Shown here piece after piece: positions 7,693 through 15,518 of a stretch of DNA of 64,000 bases. Positions within the stretch are counted from its first letter, which is position 1, and every line of letters starts with the position of its first letter. The stretch comes from Streptomyces lavendulae subsp. lavendulae (GTDB lineage: Bacteria; Actinomycetota; Actinomycetes; Streptomycetales; Streptomycetaceae), in NCBI RefSeq assembly GCF_002803845.1, contig NZ_CP024985.1, positions 7,451,501 to 7,515,500 of the forward strand. The letters run 5' to 3'. The translations under genes were made by a program, and so were the position numbers. Under the pieces are notes generated by a model that worked only from the letters and a program-made list of their open reading frames with translations, searched no databases and had not been told where the DNA came from.

Positions 7693-9246
7693 ATGACGGC
7701 GTCGCCCTCCCCCCTTCGCCCCTCCGCGCTCGCGCTGCTCGTCACCGCGGCGGCCACGGGCACCTTCTCCATGGCGGCGGTGGCCGCGGCCCCCTCGTCC
7801 ATCCGCGTCCCCCTCGGCTGGTTCGCGGCCTCCGGATCGCTGCTCCTCGCCGTGGCCGCCTGCGCCGTCACCTGGTGGGCGCGCAACGCCCGGCAGCTGC
7901 GCGCCCAGGTCTCGGCGCTCACCGCCGACGTCGCCGTCCGTGAGGCGCACATCGCCCGGCTCACCGCCGACGCGGCCCGCGAGACGGCGGCCCACACGGC
8001 CGAGCGGAGCCGTCTCGTCGCGGGGCACACCGCCGAGATGGACCACCTGAGCACCGCCCGCGCCGCCGAACTGGACCGGGTGACGCAGGCCCACGCCGCC
8101 GAGCTCGACAGCCTCGACGCAGCGCACCGGGCCGGCCGCGAACAGCTCGCCGAGGAACTGCGCCTGGCCCGGTCCGGACGGGCCGCCGCCATGGCCGCCG
8201 CCGCCAACGCGGCCGGCCGCATGCAGGCGCTCGCCACCGGCATGCTGGCCGACCTGCGCGAGATGGAGCACAAGCACGCCGACGAGGAAGTCCTCGGCGA
8301 CCTCCTGCACCTCGACCACCGCACCGCCCAGGCGGGCCGCCTCGCCGACTCCATCGCCGTCCTCACCGGGGCCCGCTCGGGCCGCCGCTGGGCCCGGCCG
8401 ATCGTCATGGAATCGATCCTGCGCGGCGCGATGGGACGCATCGGCGGCTACCAGCGCGTCCGCCTGCACTCCACCAGCGAGGCGGCCGTCGCCGGACACG
8501 CCGCCGAAGGCGTCATGCACGCCCTCGCGGAACTCCTCGACAACGCGGCGAACTTCTCGCCGCCCACCGCCGAGGTCCACGTCTACGTGGAGGAGGTGCC
8601 GGCCGGGATCATCATCACCGTCGAGGACAGCGGCCTCGTCATGAGCGAGGTCCAGCTGAGCCGCGCCGAACAGGCCGTCACCGCCGAGTCCCTGGACCTG
8701 GCCGGGCTCTCCGGCACCCGCCTCGGCCTCGCCGTCGTCGGCCGTCTCGCCCGCAAGCACGGGCTCACCGTCTCCTTCCGGCCCTCCGCGCGCGGCGGCA
8801 CCGGCGCGCTGATGATGCTCCCGCAGGAGCTGATCAGCCGCGCCCCGGCCGAACCCGTCCCCGCCCCGCCGCTGATCGCCGCCCCCGAGCCCGCCCCGCG
8901 CACCGTCACGGTGCCCGCCCCGCGCGCCGCCACCGTGCCCGCGCCGGCGCCCGCCGCGGAGGCCGAGCCGGTCCACGACAGCGCGGACACCACCCACGAC
9001 TCCGAAACCACCGGCACGACCCCGGTGCTCGGCGAGAGCGGACTGCCCCAGCGGCGGCGCGGCCGGACCCTGGCCGCCGCCCACCCCGAAGGACCCGACG
9101 CCGCCGCAGCGGCGGCCCGTACCCCGGCCGCCCCCGGCAGCGCCTCCCAGTCCGCCGCCCGCTTCGGCAGCTTCCGCCAGGCCGTGCGCGGCACCTCGGC
9201 GCAGCAGCCCTCGACCCCCACGCACCCGGAAGGCAACACGCAATGA
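7693..9246 (+). CDS. cvnA: CvnA: conservon sensor histidine-kinase-like protein
   Basis: The protein has 517 aa. Two N-terminal membrane helices (about residues 12-35 and 42-64) precede a long coiled coil (about 70-180) rich in Ala/Glu/His repeats. A HATPase region follows, with an N-box near residue 280 (ALAELLDNAANFSPP) and a later glycine-rich lid. The C-terminal tail of about 130 residues is Pro/Ala-rich and probably disordered. Conservons encode a membrane-linked G-protein-like signalling complex, and CvnA is the kinase-like membrane component. The stop overlaps the cvnB start (ATGA). The phosphate-accepting His is not obvious, as is usual for CvnA proteins. Confidence 0.9.
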   Translation: MTASPSPLRPSALALLVTAAATGTFSMAAVAAAPSSIRVPLGWFAASGSLLLAVAACAVTWWARNARQLRAQVSALTADVAVREAHIARLTADAARETAAHTAERSRLVAGHTAEMDHLSTARAAELDRVTQAHAAELDSLDAAHRAGREQLAEELRLARSGRAAAMAAAANAAGRMQALATGMLADLREMEHKHADEEVLGDLLHLDHRTAQAGRLADSIAVLTGARSGRRWARPIVMESILRGAMGRIGGYQRVRLHSTSEAAVAGHAAEGVMHALAELLDNAANFSPPTAEVHVYVEEVPAGIIITVEDSGLVMSEVQLSRAEQAVTAESLDLAGLSGTRLGLAVVGRLARKHGLTVSFRPSARGGTGALMMLPQELISRAPAEPVPAPPLIAAPEPAPRTVTVPAPRAATVPAPAPAAEAEPVHDSADTTHDSETTGTTPVLGESGLPQRRRGRTLAAAHPEGPDAAAAAARTPAAPGSASQSAARFGSFRQAVRGTSAQQPSTPTHPEGNTQ

Positions 9247-9644
9247 CCGGCTCCACCACCGACGAGACGCTCAGCTGGCTCCTGGAGGGACTCCTGGAGC
9301 GCACCCCCGGCGCCCGGCACGCCCTCGTGCTCTCCCGCGACGGCCTCAAGCTGTGCCGCACCCCCGAGCTCTCCGTCGACCAGGCCGACCAGCTCGCGGC
9401 GATCTCCGCGGGCATCCAGAGCCTGTCCCACGGGGCGTCCATCGAGTTCGGTGACGGCACCGGCGGGGTCCGTTCCGCCATGGCCGAGTTCTACGGCGGC
9501 ATCCTCTTCATCGTCGAGGCCGGCGAGGGCGCGCACCTCGCCCTCGTCGCCGCCGACGACGCCGACGCGGGCCTCGTCGGCCACAACATGTCCGAACTGG
9601 TGGAGCAGCTGAGCGAGCATCTGATCGCCAGGCCCCGGGGATGA
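9243..9644 (+). CDS. cvnB: CvnB: roadblock/LC7-domain protein
   Basis: This 133-aa single-domain roadblock/LC7 protein (LLEGLLERTPGARHALVLSRDG at the start of the fold, SIEFGDGTGG in the middle) is the usual second member of a conservon. By analogy with MglB it is expected to act on the small GTPase CvnD, as a GTPase-activating or scaffold partner. Both ends overlap neighbours by four bases (ATGA), so its synthesis is coupled to CvnA and CvnC. Confidence 0.92.
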   Translation: MTGSTTDETLSWLLEGLLERTPGARHALVLSRDGLKLCRTPELSVDQADQLAAISAGIQSLSHGASIEFGDGTGGVRSAMAEFYGGILFIVEAGEGAHLALVAADDADAGLVGHNMSELVEQLSEHLIARPRG

Positions 9645-9997
9645 GCCGCGGCAGGCCGGGCCGGGACGACTCCCCGGACCGGCTCTACACCCTCACCGGC
9701 GGCCGCAGCAGCTCCGGTTCCGACGCGTTCGACCTGGTCACCCTGATCGTCGCCGAGTGCGACCCGGTGCCCGGCATGCAGTCCGAGCACGCCGCGATCC
9801 TGCGGATGTCCCGCTTCCCGACGGCGGTCGTCGAGATCGCGGCCGAGCTGGGGCTGCCGGTGTCGATCGTCCGGATCCTGCTCGCCGACCTCCACGGCAC
9901 CGGCCGCATCAGCGCGAGGCACCCCCGCGCCACGACGTACCGCCTTCCCGACCTCGACATCCTGGAGCAGGTGCTCGTTGGACTCCGCAACCTCTGA
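9641..9997 (+). CDS. cvnC: CvnC: DUF742 protein
   Basis: This 118-aa DUF742 protein is the third conservon member. It begins with the arginine-rich RPGRDDSPDRLYTLTGGR stretch and contains a winged-helix-like part (FPTAVVEIAAELGLPVSIVR). It probably serves as an adaptor between CvnB and CvnD; the molecular role is not established. Its ATG overlaps the cvnB stop and its 3' end overlaps cvnD by 20 bases. Confidence 0.92.
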   Translation: MSRGRPGRDDSPDRLYTLTGGRSSSGSDAFDLVTLIVAECDPVPGMQSEHAAILRMSRFPTAVVEIAAELGLPVSIVRILLADLHGTGRISARHPRATTYRLPDLDILEQVLVGLRNL

Positions 9998-10622
9998 CCG
10001 GGGCGAGCCCCGGCAGGCCCTCAGCAGCACCGCCGACAACGGTCTGAAGATCGTCATCGTGGGCGGGTTCGGCGTCGGCAAGACCACCATGGTCCGCTCC
10101 GTCAGCGAGATCCGCCCGCTGAACACCGAGGAGACGATGACGAAGGCCGGTGAGGCCGTCGACGACACCGAAGGCATCACCGCCAAGACCGCCACCACGG
10201 TCGCCTTCGACTTCGGCCGCATCACCCTCGACGCCCACAACGTGCTCTACCTCTTCGGCGCCCCGGGCCAGGAGCGGTTCTGGTTCCTGTGGGACCGGCT
10301 GTTCTCCGGCACCCTCGGCGCGGTCGTCCTCGTCGACACCCGCCGCCTCGCGGACTCCTGGTACGCCATCGACCGCCTCGAACACCACGGCACGCCCTTC
10401 GTCGTGGCCTGCAACGACTTCGGCGGCCCCGCCCACACCCCGGAGCAGGTCCGCGGCGCCCTCGACCTGCCGCCCGAGGTGCCGCTGCTGTTCTGCGACG
10501 CCCGCTCCCGCGCCTCCAGCAAGCAGGTGCTGATCTCCCTCGTCGAACACCTCCAGCACCTCCAGCGCGCACGACACCCCCAGCCGGCCCTCCAGCCCCC
10601 GATCCCGGAGCCCACCCCGTGA
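9978..10622 (+). CDS. cvnD: CvnD: small Ras-like GTPase
   Basis: This 214-aa GTPase has Walker A/P-loop GGFGVGKTT, switch region with DTEGITAKTATTVAFDFG, Walker B-like LFGAPGQERF and a nucleotide-specificity stretch (VVACNDFGG; Asn-Asp where NKxD is expected). It is the signalling GTPase of the conservon. TTG 9978 is the only start in frame that keeps the normal N-terminus (DSATSD, then the P-loop) and it lies inside cvnC. The stop overlaps the next gene by GTGA. Confidence 0.9.
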   Translation: MDSATSDRGEPRQALSSTADNGLKIVIVGGFGVGKTTMVRSVSEIRPLNTEETMTKAGEAVDDTEGITAKTATTVAFDFGRITLDAHNVLYLFGAPGQERFWFLWDRLFSGTLGAVVLVDTRRLADSWYAIDRLEHHGTPFVVACNDFGGPAHTPEQVRGALDLPPEVPLLFCDARSRASSKQVLISLVEHLQHLQRARHPQPALQPPIPEPTP

Positions 10623-11848
10623 CCACCCCCGAGCCCCAGCCCGTCTACCTCGGCGGCCCCCGCTTCCAGACCGACCCCGCCGAGCTGTACCGGGAGATGC
10701 GCCGCGACCACGGTGCCGTCGCCCCGGTCGTCCTCGACGGCGACGTCCCGGCCTGGCTGGTCCTCGGCTACCGCGAACTCCACCAGGTCACCAGCGATCC
10801 CCAGCTGTTCTCGCGCGACTCCGACCTGTGGAACCAGTGGGACCGCATCCCCGCCGACTGGCCCCTGCTCCCGATGATCGGCCGCAAGCAGCCGTCCATC
10901 CTCTACACCGTGGGCGAACGCCACCGCGAGCGCGCCGCCGTCATCTCCGCCGCCCTGGAGGCCGTGGACCCCTTCGAACTCAAGGGCCACGCCGAGCGCT
11001 TCGCCGACGAGCTGATCGACCAGTTGTGCGGCAAGGGGGCCTGCGACATCGTCGGCGAGTACGCCATGCTCCTGCCGCTGCGCGTCCTCGCCCGCATCTA
11101 CGGCTTCTCCGACGAACAGGGCCCCGGCCTCGTCACCGCCATGAACGACATGATCAACGGGCGGGAGGGCGCCCTGGACGGCCAGCGCCACCTCGGCGAG
11201 TCGATGTACGCGCTGCTCGCCGCCAAGGCCGCCGAGCCCGGCCACGACGTCGCCTCCCGGATGCTGGCCAACACCGCCGGCTTCACCCTCGACGAGGTCG
11301 CCCAGGACCTGATGGTGATGATGGCCGCGGGCCACCAGCCCACCGCGGACTGGATCGGCAACTCGCTGCGCCTGATGCTCACCGACGACCGGTTCGCCGC
11401 CTCCCTGGCCGGCGGGCGCCACAGCGTCGGCGAAGCCATGAACGAAGTGCTCTGGGAGGACACCCCGACCCAGAACGTCGCCGGCCGCTGGACCACCCGC
11501 GACACCAAGCTGGGCGGACAGCGCATCGGCAGCGGCGACCTGGTCCTGCTGGGCCTGGCCGCCGCCAACGGCGACCCGAACGTCCGCACCGACGCGGGCG
11601 CCCTCACCGGCGGGAACAACGCCTTCTTCTCCTTCGGCCACGGCGAACACCGCTGCCCCTTCACGGCCCAGGAGGTCGCCGAGGTCATCGCGCGGACCGG
11701 CATCGAGGTCCTCCTCGACCGGCTCCCCGACGTCGACCTGGCCGGCCCCGCCGACGAGCTCACCCGGCGGCCCTCGCCGTGGCTGCGCGGGCTGACGGCC
11801 CTGCCCGTGACCTTCACTCCCACTCCCGCTCTTGGAGCCGCCCGATGA
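10619..11848 (+). CDS. conservon cytochrome P450, CYP157-like, lacking ExxR
   Basis: This 409-aa P450 has the heme loop FSFGHGEHRCPF, with the thiolate Cys at residue 346. The K-helix ExxR is replaced by E276-V-L-W279. The I-helix oxygen-activation motif is also degenerate (AGHQPT near 237-242 instead of AGxET). CYP157 enzymes are the established exception to the ExxR rule and are conservon-linked. The loss of the I-helix acid/Thr suggests a poor or unusual monooxygenase, perhaps a regulatory or partner protein. The start is GTG 10619 (GTGA with cvnD); the stop overlaps the next P450 (ATGA). Confidence 0.9.
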   Translation: MTTPEPQPVYLGGPRFQTDPAELYREMRRDHGAVAPVVLDGDVPAWLVLGYRELHQVTSDPQLFSRDSDLWNQWDRIPADWPLLPMIGRKQPSILYTVGERHRERAAVISAALEAVDPFELKGHAERFADELIDQLCGKGACDIVGEYAMLLPLRVLARIYGFSDEQGPGLVTAMNDMINGREGALDGQRHLGESMYALLAAKAAEPGHDVASRMLANTAGFTLDEVAQDLMVMMAAGHQPTADWIGNSLRLMLTDDRFAASLAGGRHSVGEAMNEVLWEDTPTQNVAGRWTTRDTKLGGQRIGSGDLVLLGLAAANGDPNVRTDAGALTGGNNAFFSFGHGEHRCPFTAQEVAEVIARTGIEVLLDRLPDVDLAGPADELTRRPSPWLRGLTALPVTFTPTPALGAAR

Positions 11849-13092
11849 CCTGCCCGATCGACCACACCGGCCCCGCCCCCCTCGTCCTCGACCCGTTCGT
11901 CGCCGACCTCGACGCCGAGAGCGCCGCCCTGCGCGCCGCGGGCCCGCTGGTCCCCGTCGTGCTGCCCGGCGGCGTCGGCGTGTACGCCGTCACGCACCAC
12001 GCCGAGGCCAGGAGACTGCTCACCGACCCCAGAGTGGTCAAGGACATCAACGTCTGGGGGGCCTGGCAGCGCGGCGAGATCCCCCTGGACTGGCCGCTCA
12101 TCGGCCTCGCCAACCCCGGCCGCTCCATGCTCACCGTCGACGGCGAGGAGCACCGCCGCCTGCGCACCCTGGTCGCCCAGGCCCTGACCGTGCGCCGGGT
12201 GGAGAAGCTGCGCTCCGGCATCGAGGCCCTGACCACGGAGATGCTCGACAAGCTGGCCACCCTCCCGGCCGGGGAGGTCGTCGACCTCAAGGCGCACTTC
12301 GCCTACCCGCTCCCGATGAACGTCATCAGCGAGCTGATGGGCGTCGACGCCGCCGAACACCCCCGGCTCAAGGCGCTCTTCGAGAAGTTCTTCTCCACCC
12401 AGACCCTGCCCGAGGAAGTCCCGCAGATGATGGCGGACCTCGGCGCGCTCTTCTCCCGCATCGTGGAGTCCAAGCGCGAGACCCCGGGCGACGACCTCAC
12501 CAGCGCCCTGATCGCGGCCTCCGAGGACGGCGACCACCTCAGCACCGAGGAGATCACCAACACCCTCCAGCTGATGGTCGCCGCGGGCCACGAGACCACC
12601 ATCAGCCTGATCGTCAACGCCGTCGTCGCCCTGGAGACCCACCCCGAGCAGCGCGCGCGCGTCCTCGCCGGGGAGGTCCCCTGGGAGAACGTCATCGAGG
12701 AGACCCTGCGCTGGTCCACCCCGACCTCGCACGTCCTCATCCGCTTCGCCACCGAGGACATCGAGGTCGGCGACCGGATCCTGCCCGAGGGGGAGGGCCT
12801 GATCGTCTCCTTCGGCGCCCTGGGCCGCGACGAGGCCCAGCACGGCGAGAGCGCGGGGGAGTTCGACGTCACCCGCACCCCCAACCGGCACATCTCCTTC
12901 GGCCACGGCCCGCACGTCTGCCCCGGCGCGGCCCTGTCCCGCCTGGAGGCCCTGGTCGCCCTGCCCGCCCTCTACGCCCGCTTCCCCGGCCTCGGCCTGG
13001 CCGTCGGCCGCGAGGAGCTGCGCAACAAGCCGATCCTGACCCAGAACGACCTCCACGACCTGCCCGTGAGGCTTTCTGCGACCACGGTCTGA
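11845..13092 (+). CDS. conservon cytochrome P450, CYP154-like
   Basis: This 415-aa P450 is canonical throughout: I-helix AAGHETT, K-helix ExxR at E286-R289 and heme loop SFGHGPHVCPGA with Cys 359. CYP154 members are typically paired with CYP157 members at the end of conservons, and several hydroxylate steroids or macrolides in vitro; the natural substrate is unknown. Co-translation with the ExxR-less P450 suggests they act together. No ferredoxin gene is present, so electrons must come from elsewhere. Confidence 0.9.
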   Translation: MTCPIDHTGPAPLVLDPFVADLDAESAALRAAGPLVPVVLPGGVGVYAVTHHAEARRLLTDPRVVKDINVWGAWQRGEIPLDWPLIGLANPGRSMLTVDGEEHRRLRTLVAQALTVRRVEKLRSGIEALTTEMLDKLATLPAGEVVDLKAHFAYPLPMNVISELMGVDAAEHPRLKALFEKFFSTQTLPEEVPQMMADLGALFSRIVESKRETPGDDLTSALIAASEDGDHLSTEEITNTLQLMVAAGHETTISLIVNAVVALETHPEQRARVLAGEVPWENVIEETLRWSTPTSHVLIRFATEDIEVGDRILPEGEGLIVSFGALGRDEAQHGESAGEFDVTRTPNRHISFGHGPHVCPGAALSRLEALVALPALYARFPGLGLAVGREELRNKPILTQNDLHDLPVRLSATTV

Positions 13093-13137
13093 CACGGGAT
13101 ACCACCGCGGGCCGACGCCGGGCCGCCGGCCCCGGCC

Positions 13138-13143
13138 TAGATT
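13138..13143 (+). promoter_or_regulatory. -10 element (leaderless transcript) of the lipase-like gene
   Basis: TAGATT lies 7 nt before ATG 13151 with no ribosome-binding site between. A TAnnnT box at this distance is the usual signature of actinobacterial leaderless mRNAs. Confidence 0.55.
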
Positions 13144-13150
13144 CGGCGTC

Positions 13151-14320
13151 ATGAACACCACACGCCGCCGCACCGCGGCCGCCGCCGTCCTGTTGGCCCT
13201 GCTGCTGCCGCTCCCGGTCGCCGCGGCCTCCGCCGCGCAGGCGGCACCCGCCGCTGCGCAGAAGCAGGGCACGGCGCTCGAACTGCCGCCCGCCACGGGC
13301 CGGTTCGCGGTCGGCCAGGAGGACCTCCACCTGGTCGACCGCAGCCGGACCGATCCCTGGGCCCACTCCGGGCCCCGCGAGCTCATGGTCACCCTGCGCT
13401 ATCCGGCGCAGCCCGGCACCGGCCGTGCCCCCGCCCCGTACATGAGCACCGAGGAAGCCCGGCTGATCCTCGCCGACAAGGGCCTGGACGGGGCCGTCGA
13501 CCCGGCCGTCTTCGCCGCCACCCGGGCCCACGCCCGCATCGACGCACGGCCCGTCCATGGCCGCTACCCGCTCGTCGTCCTCTCGCCCGGCTTCACCGTC
13601 CCGCGGGCCACCCTCAGCTCCCTCGCCGAGGAGATCGCCTCCCGCGGCTACGTGGTGGCCGCCGTGGACCACGCCTACGAGAGCGCCGCCACCGCCTTCC
13701 CCGGCGGCCGCGTCCTCACCTGCCTGGCCTGCGACCAGACCCAGGGCCCCGGCGGCCGCGAGGCCGTCACCGAGGTCCGCGCCCGCGACACCACCTTCCT
13801 GCTGGACCGCCTGACCGGGCGCCATCCGGCGTGGAAGAACGCCGGCCTGATCGACTCCTCCCGCATCGCCATGGCCGGCCACTCCATCGGCGGAGCCACG
13901 GCCCTGCCCGCGATGGCCGCCGACCCGCGCATCCGTGCGGGCATCGACATGGACGGCACCCTGCCCGAGCCCTACCCGGCGGCGGGCATCGGCGGCCGGC
14001 CCTTCATGCTGCTGGGCTCCGCGGCGAGCGTCCCCGGGGACGGCCCCGGCAACTGGTCCGGCCCGTGGCCGCACTTCGACGGCTGGAAGCGCTGGATCAC
14101 CCTCGACGGCACCGACCACTTCGGCGCGACCGACTTCCCGGCCCTGCGCGACCAGCTCGGCCTGCCCCACCCCGACGCCCCCCTCCCCGGATCCCGCGCC
14201 GTCGAGCTGACCCGCCGCTACGTGACGGCCTTCCTGGACCTCCACCTCAAGGGCCGGCCCGCCCCGGCCCTCGACGGCCCCCGCGCCGACACGCCCGAAG
14301 CCCGCTTCCACAACCCGTGA
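13151..14320 (+). CDS. secreted alpha/beta hydrolase (lipase / PAF-acetylhydrolase-like)
   Basis: This 389-aa protein has a clear signal peptide (NTTRRR, leucine-rich core, ASAAQA cleavage region). The alpha/beta hydrolase fold shows LVVLSPGFTVPR (oxyanion), VAAVDHAYES and the nucleophile elbow GHSIGG near residue 240. An acidic residue (DMDGT) and a late His (GTDHFG) could complete the triad. It resembles platelet-activating-factor acetylhydrolase-like and bacterial cutinase-like esterases; the substrate is probably a short or phospholipid ester. It appears to be an independent leaderless unit 58 bp after the conservon. Confidence 0.85.
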   Translation: MNTTRRRTAAAAVLLALLLPLPVAAASAAQAAPAAAQKQGTALELPPATGRFAVGQEDLHLVDRSRTDPWAHSGPRELMVTLRYPAQPGTGRAPAPYMSTEEARLILADKGLDGAVDPAVFAATRAHARIDARPVHGRYPLVVLSPGFTVPRATLSSLAEEIASRGYVVAAVDHAYESAATAFPGGRVLTCLACDQTQGPGGREAVTEVRARDTTFLLDRLTGRHPAWKNAGLIDSSRIAMAGHSIGGATALPAMAADPRIRAGIDMDGTLPEPYPAAGIGGRPFMLLGSAASVPGDGPGNWSGPWPHFDGWKRWITLDGTDHFGATDFPALRDQLGLPHPDAPLPGSRAVELTRRYVTAFLDLHLKGRPAPALDGPRADTPEARFHNP

Positions 14321-14352
14321 AAAATGGATGGTCATCTCATCGGAAGGCTCGC

Positions 14353-14358
14353 TAGGTT
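14353..14358 (+). promoter_or_regulatory. -10 element (leaderless transcript)
   Basis: TAGGTT lies 6 nt before GTG 14365, with no Shine-Dalgarno sequence between, as expected for a leaderless actinobacterial gene. Confidence 0.5.
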
Positions 14359-14364
14359 GATCAC

Positions 14365-15096
14365 GTGCCGAAGCTGAATCAGATCATCGCAGTCGAAAAG
14401 GGCGTCAAGTCCAAGTCCCTCCAGGAGCTCACCCAGGCTCACCACGACGTGCAGAAGCCCGCCCTGCTGGCCGGCATCTCGCGGACGTACCAGCCCAAGG
14501 ACGAAGAGGGCGAGCAGCTGCCCCCCGAGTCCACCCGGGTCCAGGTCAAGGCCGAGGACGTGCTGAGGGCGACGGCGAGCACCCTGACCCGTCTGTTCGA
14601 CGTGACGGCCACCAAGGACTGGGCCAACCGCACCGCGGCCGCGGACGTCGTCGTCGACGGCAACGTGCTGCTCGCCGAGGTGCCGGTGCCGTACCTGCTC
14701 TTCCTGGAGAAGCAGCTGACCGACCTGCACACCTTCGTGCGCAAGCTGCCGGTCCTCGACGCCTCGGAATCGTGGAACCTCGACCCGTCCACGGACTCCT
14801 GGAGGACGGAGGCGGTGCGTACGATCCGCACCAAGAAGGTCCCGCGCAACCACGTCAAGGCCGAGGCCACCGAGCAGCACCCGGCCCAGGTCGAGGTCTA
14901 CTACGAGGACGTGGCCGTCGGCTACTGGACGACCGTGAAGTTCTCCGGCGCCCTCCCGGCCCGCCGGGTCAACGAGCTCCTCGACCGGGTGGAGCGGCTC
15001 CAGCAGGCCGTGAAGTTCGCCCGCGAGGAGGCCAACGGCACCGAGGTCACCGACGAGCGGGTCGGCGACGCGGTGTTCGGCTACCTGTTCGGGTAG
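14365..15096 (+). CDS. conserved hypothetical protein (243 aa)
   Basis: The N-terminus (PKLNQIIAVEKGVKSK) and lysine-rich, soluble, helical character look like a protein family widely kept in Streptomyces, but I cannot name its function. It has no signal peptide, no membrane segment and no recognisable catalytic motif. Charge is balanced and Trp/Tyr-rich blocks occur in the second half. GTG 14365 is supported by the leaderless -10 and by the conserved-looking first residues. It is followed by a hairpin and then the permuted tRNA-like units. Confidence 0.75.
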   Translation: MPKLNQIIAVEKGVKSKSLQELTQAHHDVQKPALLAGISRTYQPKDEEGEQLPPESTRVQVKAEDVLRATASTLTRLFDVTATKDWANRTAAADVVVDGNVLLAEVPVPYLLFLEKQLTDLHTFVRKLPVLDASESWNLDPSTDSWRTEAVRTIRTKKVPRNHVKAEATEQHPAQVEVYYEDVAVGYWTTVKFSGALPARRVNELLDRVERLQQAVKFAREEANGTEVTDERVGDAVFGYLFG

Positions 15097-15107
15097 CCCC
15101 GAGAACG

Positions 15108-15126
15108 CCCCCTGTGTCGCAGGGGG
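15108..15126 (+). terminator. hairpin after the 243-aa gene
   Basis: A 7-bp perfect stem CCCCCTG/CAGGGGG with a 5-nt loop starts 12 bp after the stop codon. It has no T-run. It could end the mRNA or separate it from the tRNA-like units. Confidence 0.5.
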
Positions 15127-15143
15127 TGCGCGAGAGCGCAAGC

Positions 15144-15280
15144 TGAAACTGATGTTGAAGCTGAAGCAGGGGTGTCAGTTGGGGGTTCGAATCCCTCCCC
15201 CGGTACCACGTGCCGGGGTGGCCCAAGCCGGAAGAGGCGGCCCCTTGAATTTCAGATTATCGCTCCAGTCTCAGTATTCG
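15144..15280 (+). tRNA. circularly permuted tRNA-like gene, unit 1
   Basis: Order on the strand: leader; anticodon 3' stem GGGGT (15169-15173); T-arm GGGGG-TTCGAAT-CCCTC (15181-15197); acceptor 3' strand CCCCGGT (15198-15204); ACCA (15205-15208); linker CGT; acceptor 5' strand GCCGGGG (15212-15218); TG; D-arm with GCC/GGC stem and a GG in the loop (15221-15238); anticodon 5' stem GCCCC (15240-15244); trailer. The acceptor strands pair 7/7 (one G-T) and the anticodon strands 5/5 (one G-T), but only with the 3' half placed first. Leader and trailer also pair: CTGAA (15161-15165) with TTCAG (15251-15255), and 15144-15152 with 15271-15280 with one bulge. The 5' half looks Leu-like. The anticodon is uncertain (GAA or GAG, depending on the junction). 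Confidence 0.6.
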
Positions 15281-15287
15281 CCGCCGA

Positions 15288-15425
15288 ACACCGGATCGAC
15301 CGAGCAGGGACGATCACTGACGGATGGGGGTTCAAGTCCCTCCTGCGCCTCTTCCGCGGCGCGGTAGTTCAAAGGCAGAACACGTCGGCCTCACCTTGAT
15401 CCCCGCTCTTAAACGCAGCCGGTGT
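15288..15425 (+). tRNA. circularly permuted tRNA-like gene, unit 2
   Basis: Order on the strand: leader; anticodon 3' stem TGACG (15318-15322); T-arm GGGGG-TTCAAGT-CCCTC (15326-15342); acceptor 3' strand CTGCGCC (15343-15349); 8-nt linker without CCA; acceptor 5' strand GGCGCGG (15358-15364); TA; D-arm GTTC-AAAGGCA-GAAC (15367-15381); anticodon 5' stem CGTCG (15383-15387); trailer. Acceptor pairing is 7/7 with one G-T and anticodon pairing 5/5 with one G-T. Leader and trailer form a long bulged helix: GATCA/TGATC, GGG/CCC, GAGC/GCTC and ACACCGG/CCGGTGT. The D-arm is Gly-like. The anticodon is not assignable: an 8-nt bulge CCTCACCT lies opposite the junction. Confidence 0.6.
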
Positions 15426-15445
15426 GCGCAATTGGGTGGCACACA

Positions 15446-15478
15446 GGAGCCCGGGAGCTGGACATGCTCCCGGGCTCC
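15446..15478. terminator. strong bidirectional terminator hairpin
   Basis: A perfect 13-bp stem (GGAGCCCGGGAGC and its complement) with a 7-nt loop lies between the tRNA-like units and the convergent anti-sigma gene. It can serve both transcripts. Confidence 0.75.
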
Positions 15479-15518
15479 GTCACGTCCACGGCCCGAAGGG
15501 CCGCCGGACGCCTTCCCG

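Noticed and set aside
15209..15240. Unit 1 5' half as the start of a normal tRNA-Leu continuing into unit 2
   Set aside because: GCCGGGG does not pair with CTGCGCC, and GCCCC does not pair with TGACG; no class II variable arm is present.
15144..15425. Permuted tmRNA, or ordinary tRNA genes with introns, or a split group I intron
   Set aside because: Both units have D-arms with a GG loop and pairable anticodon stems, unlike tmRNA. The acceptor and anticodon strands do not pair in normal order. Leader plus trailer is far too short for a group I core.
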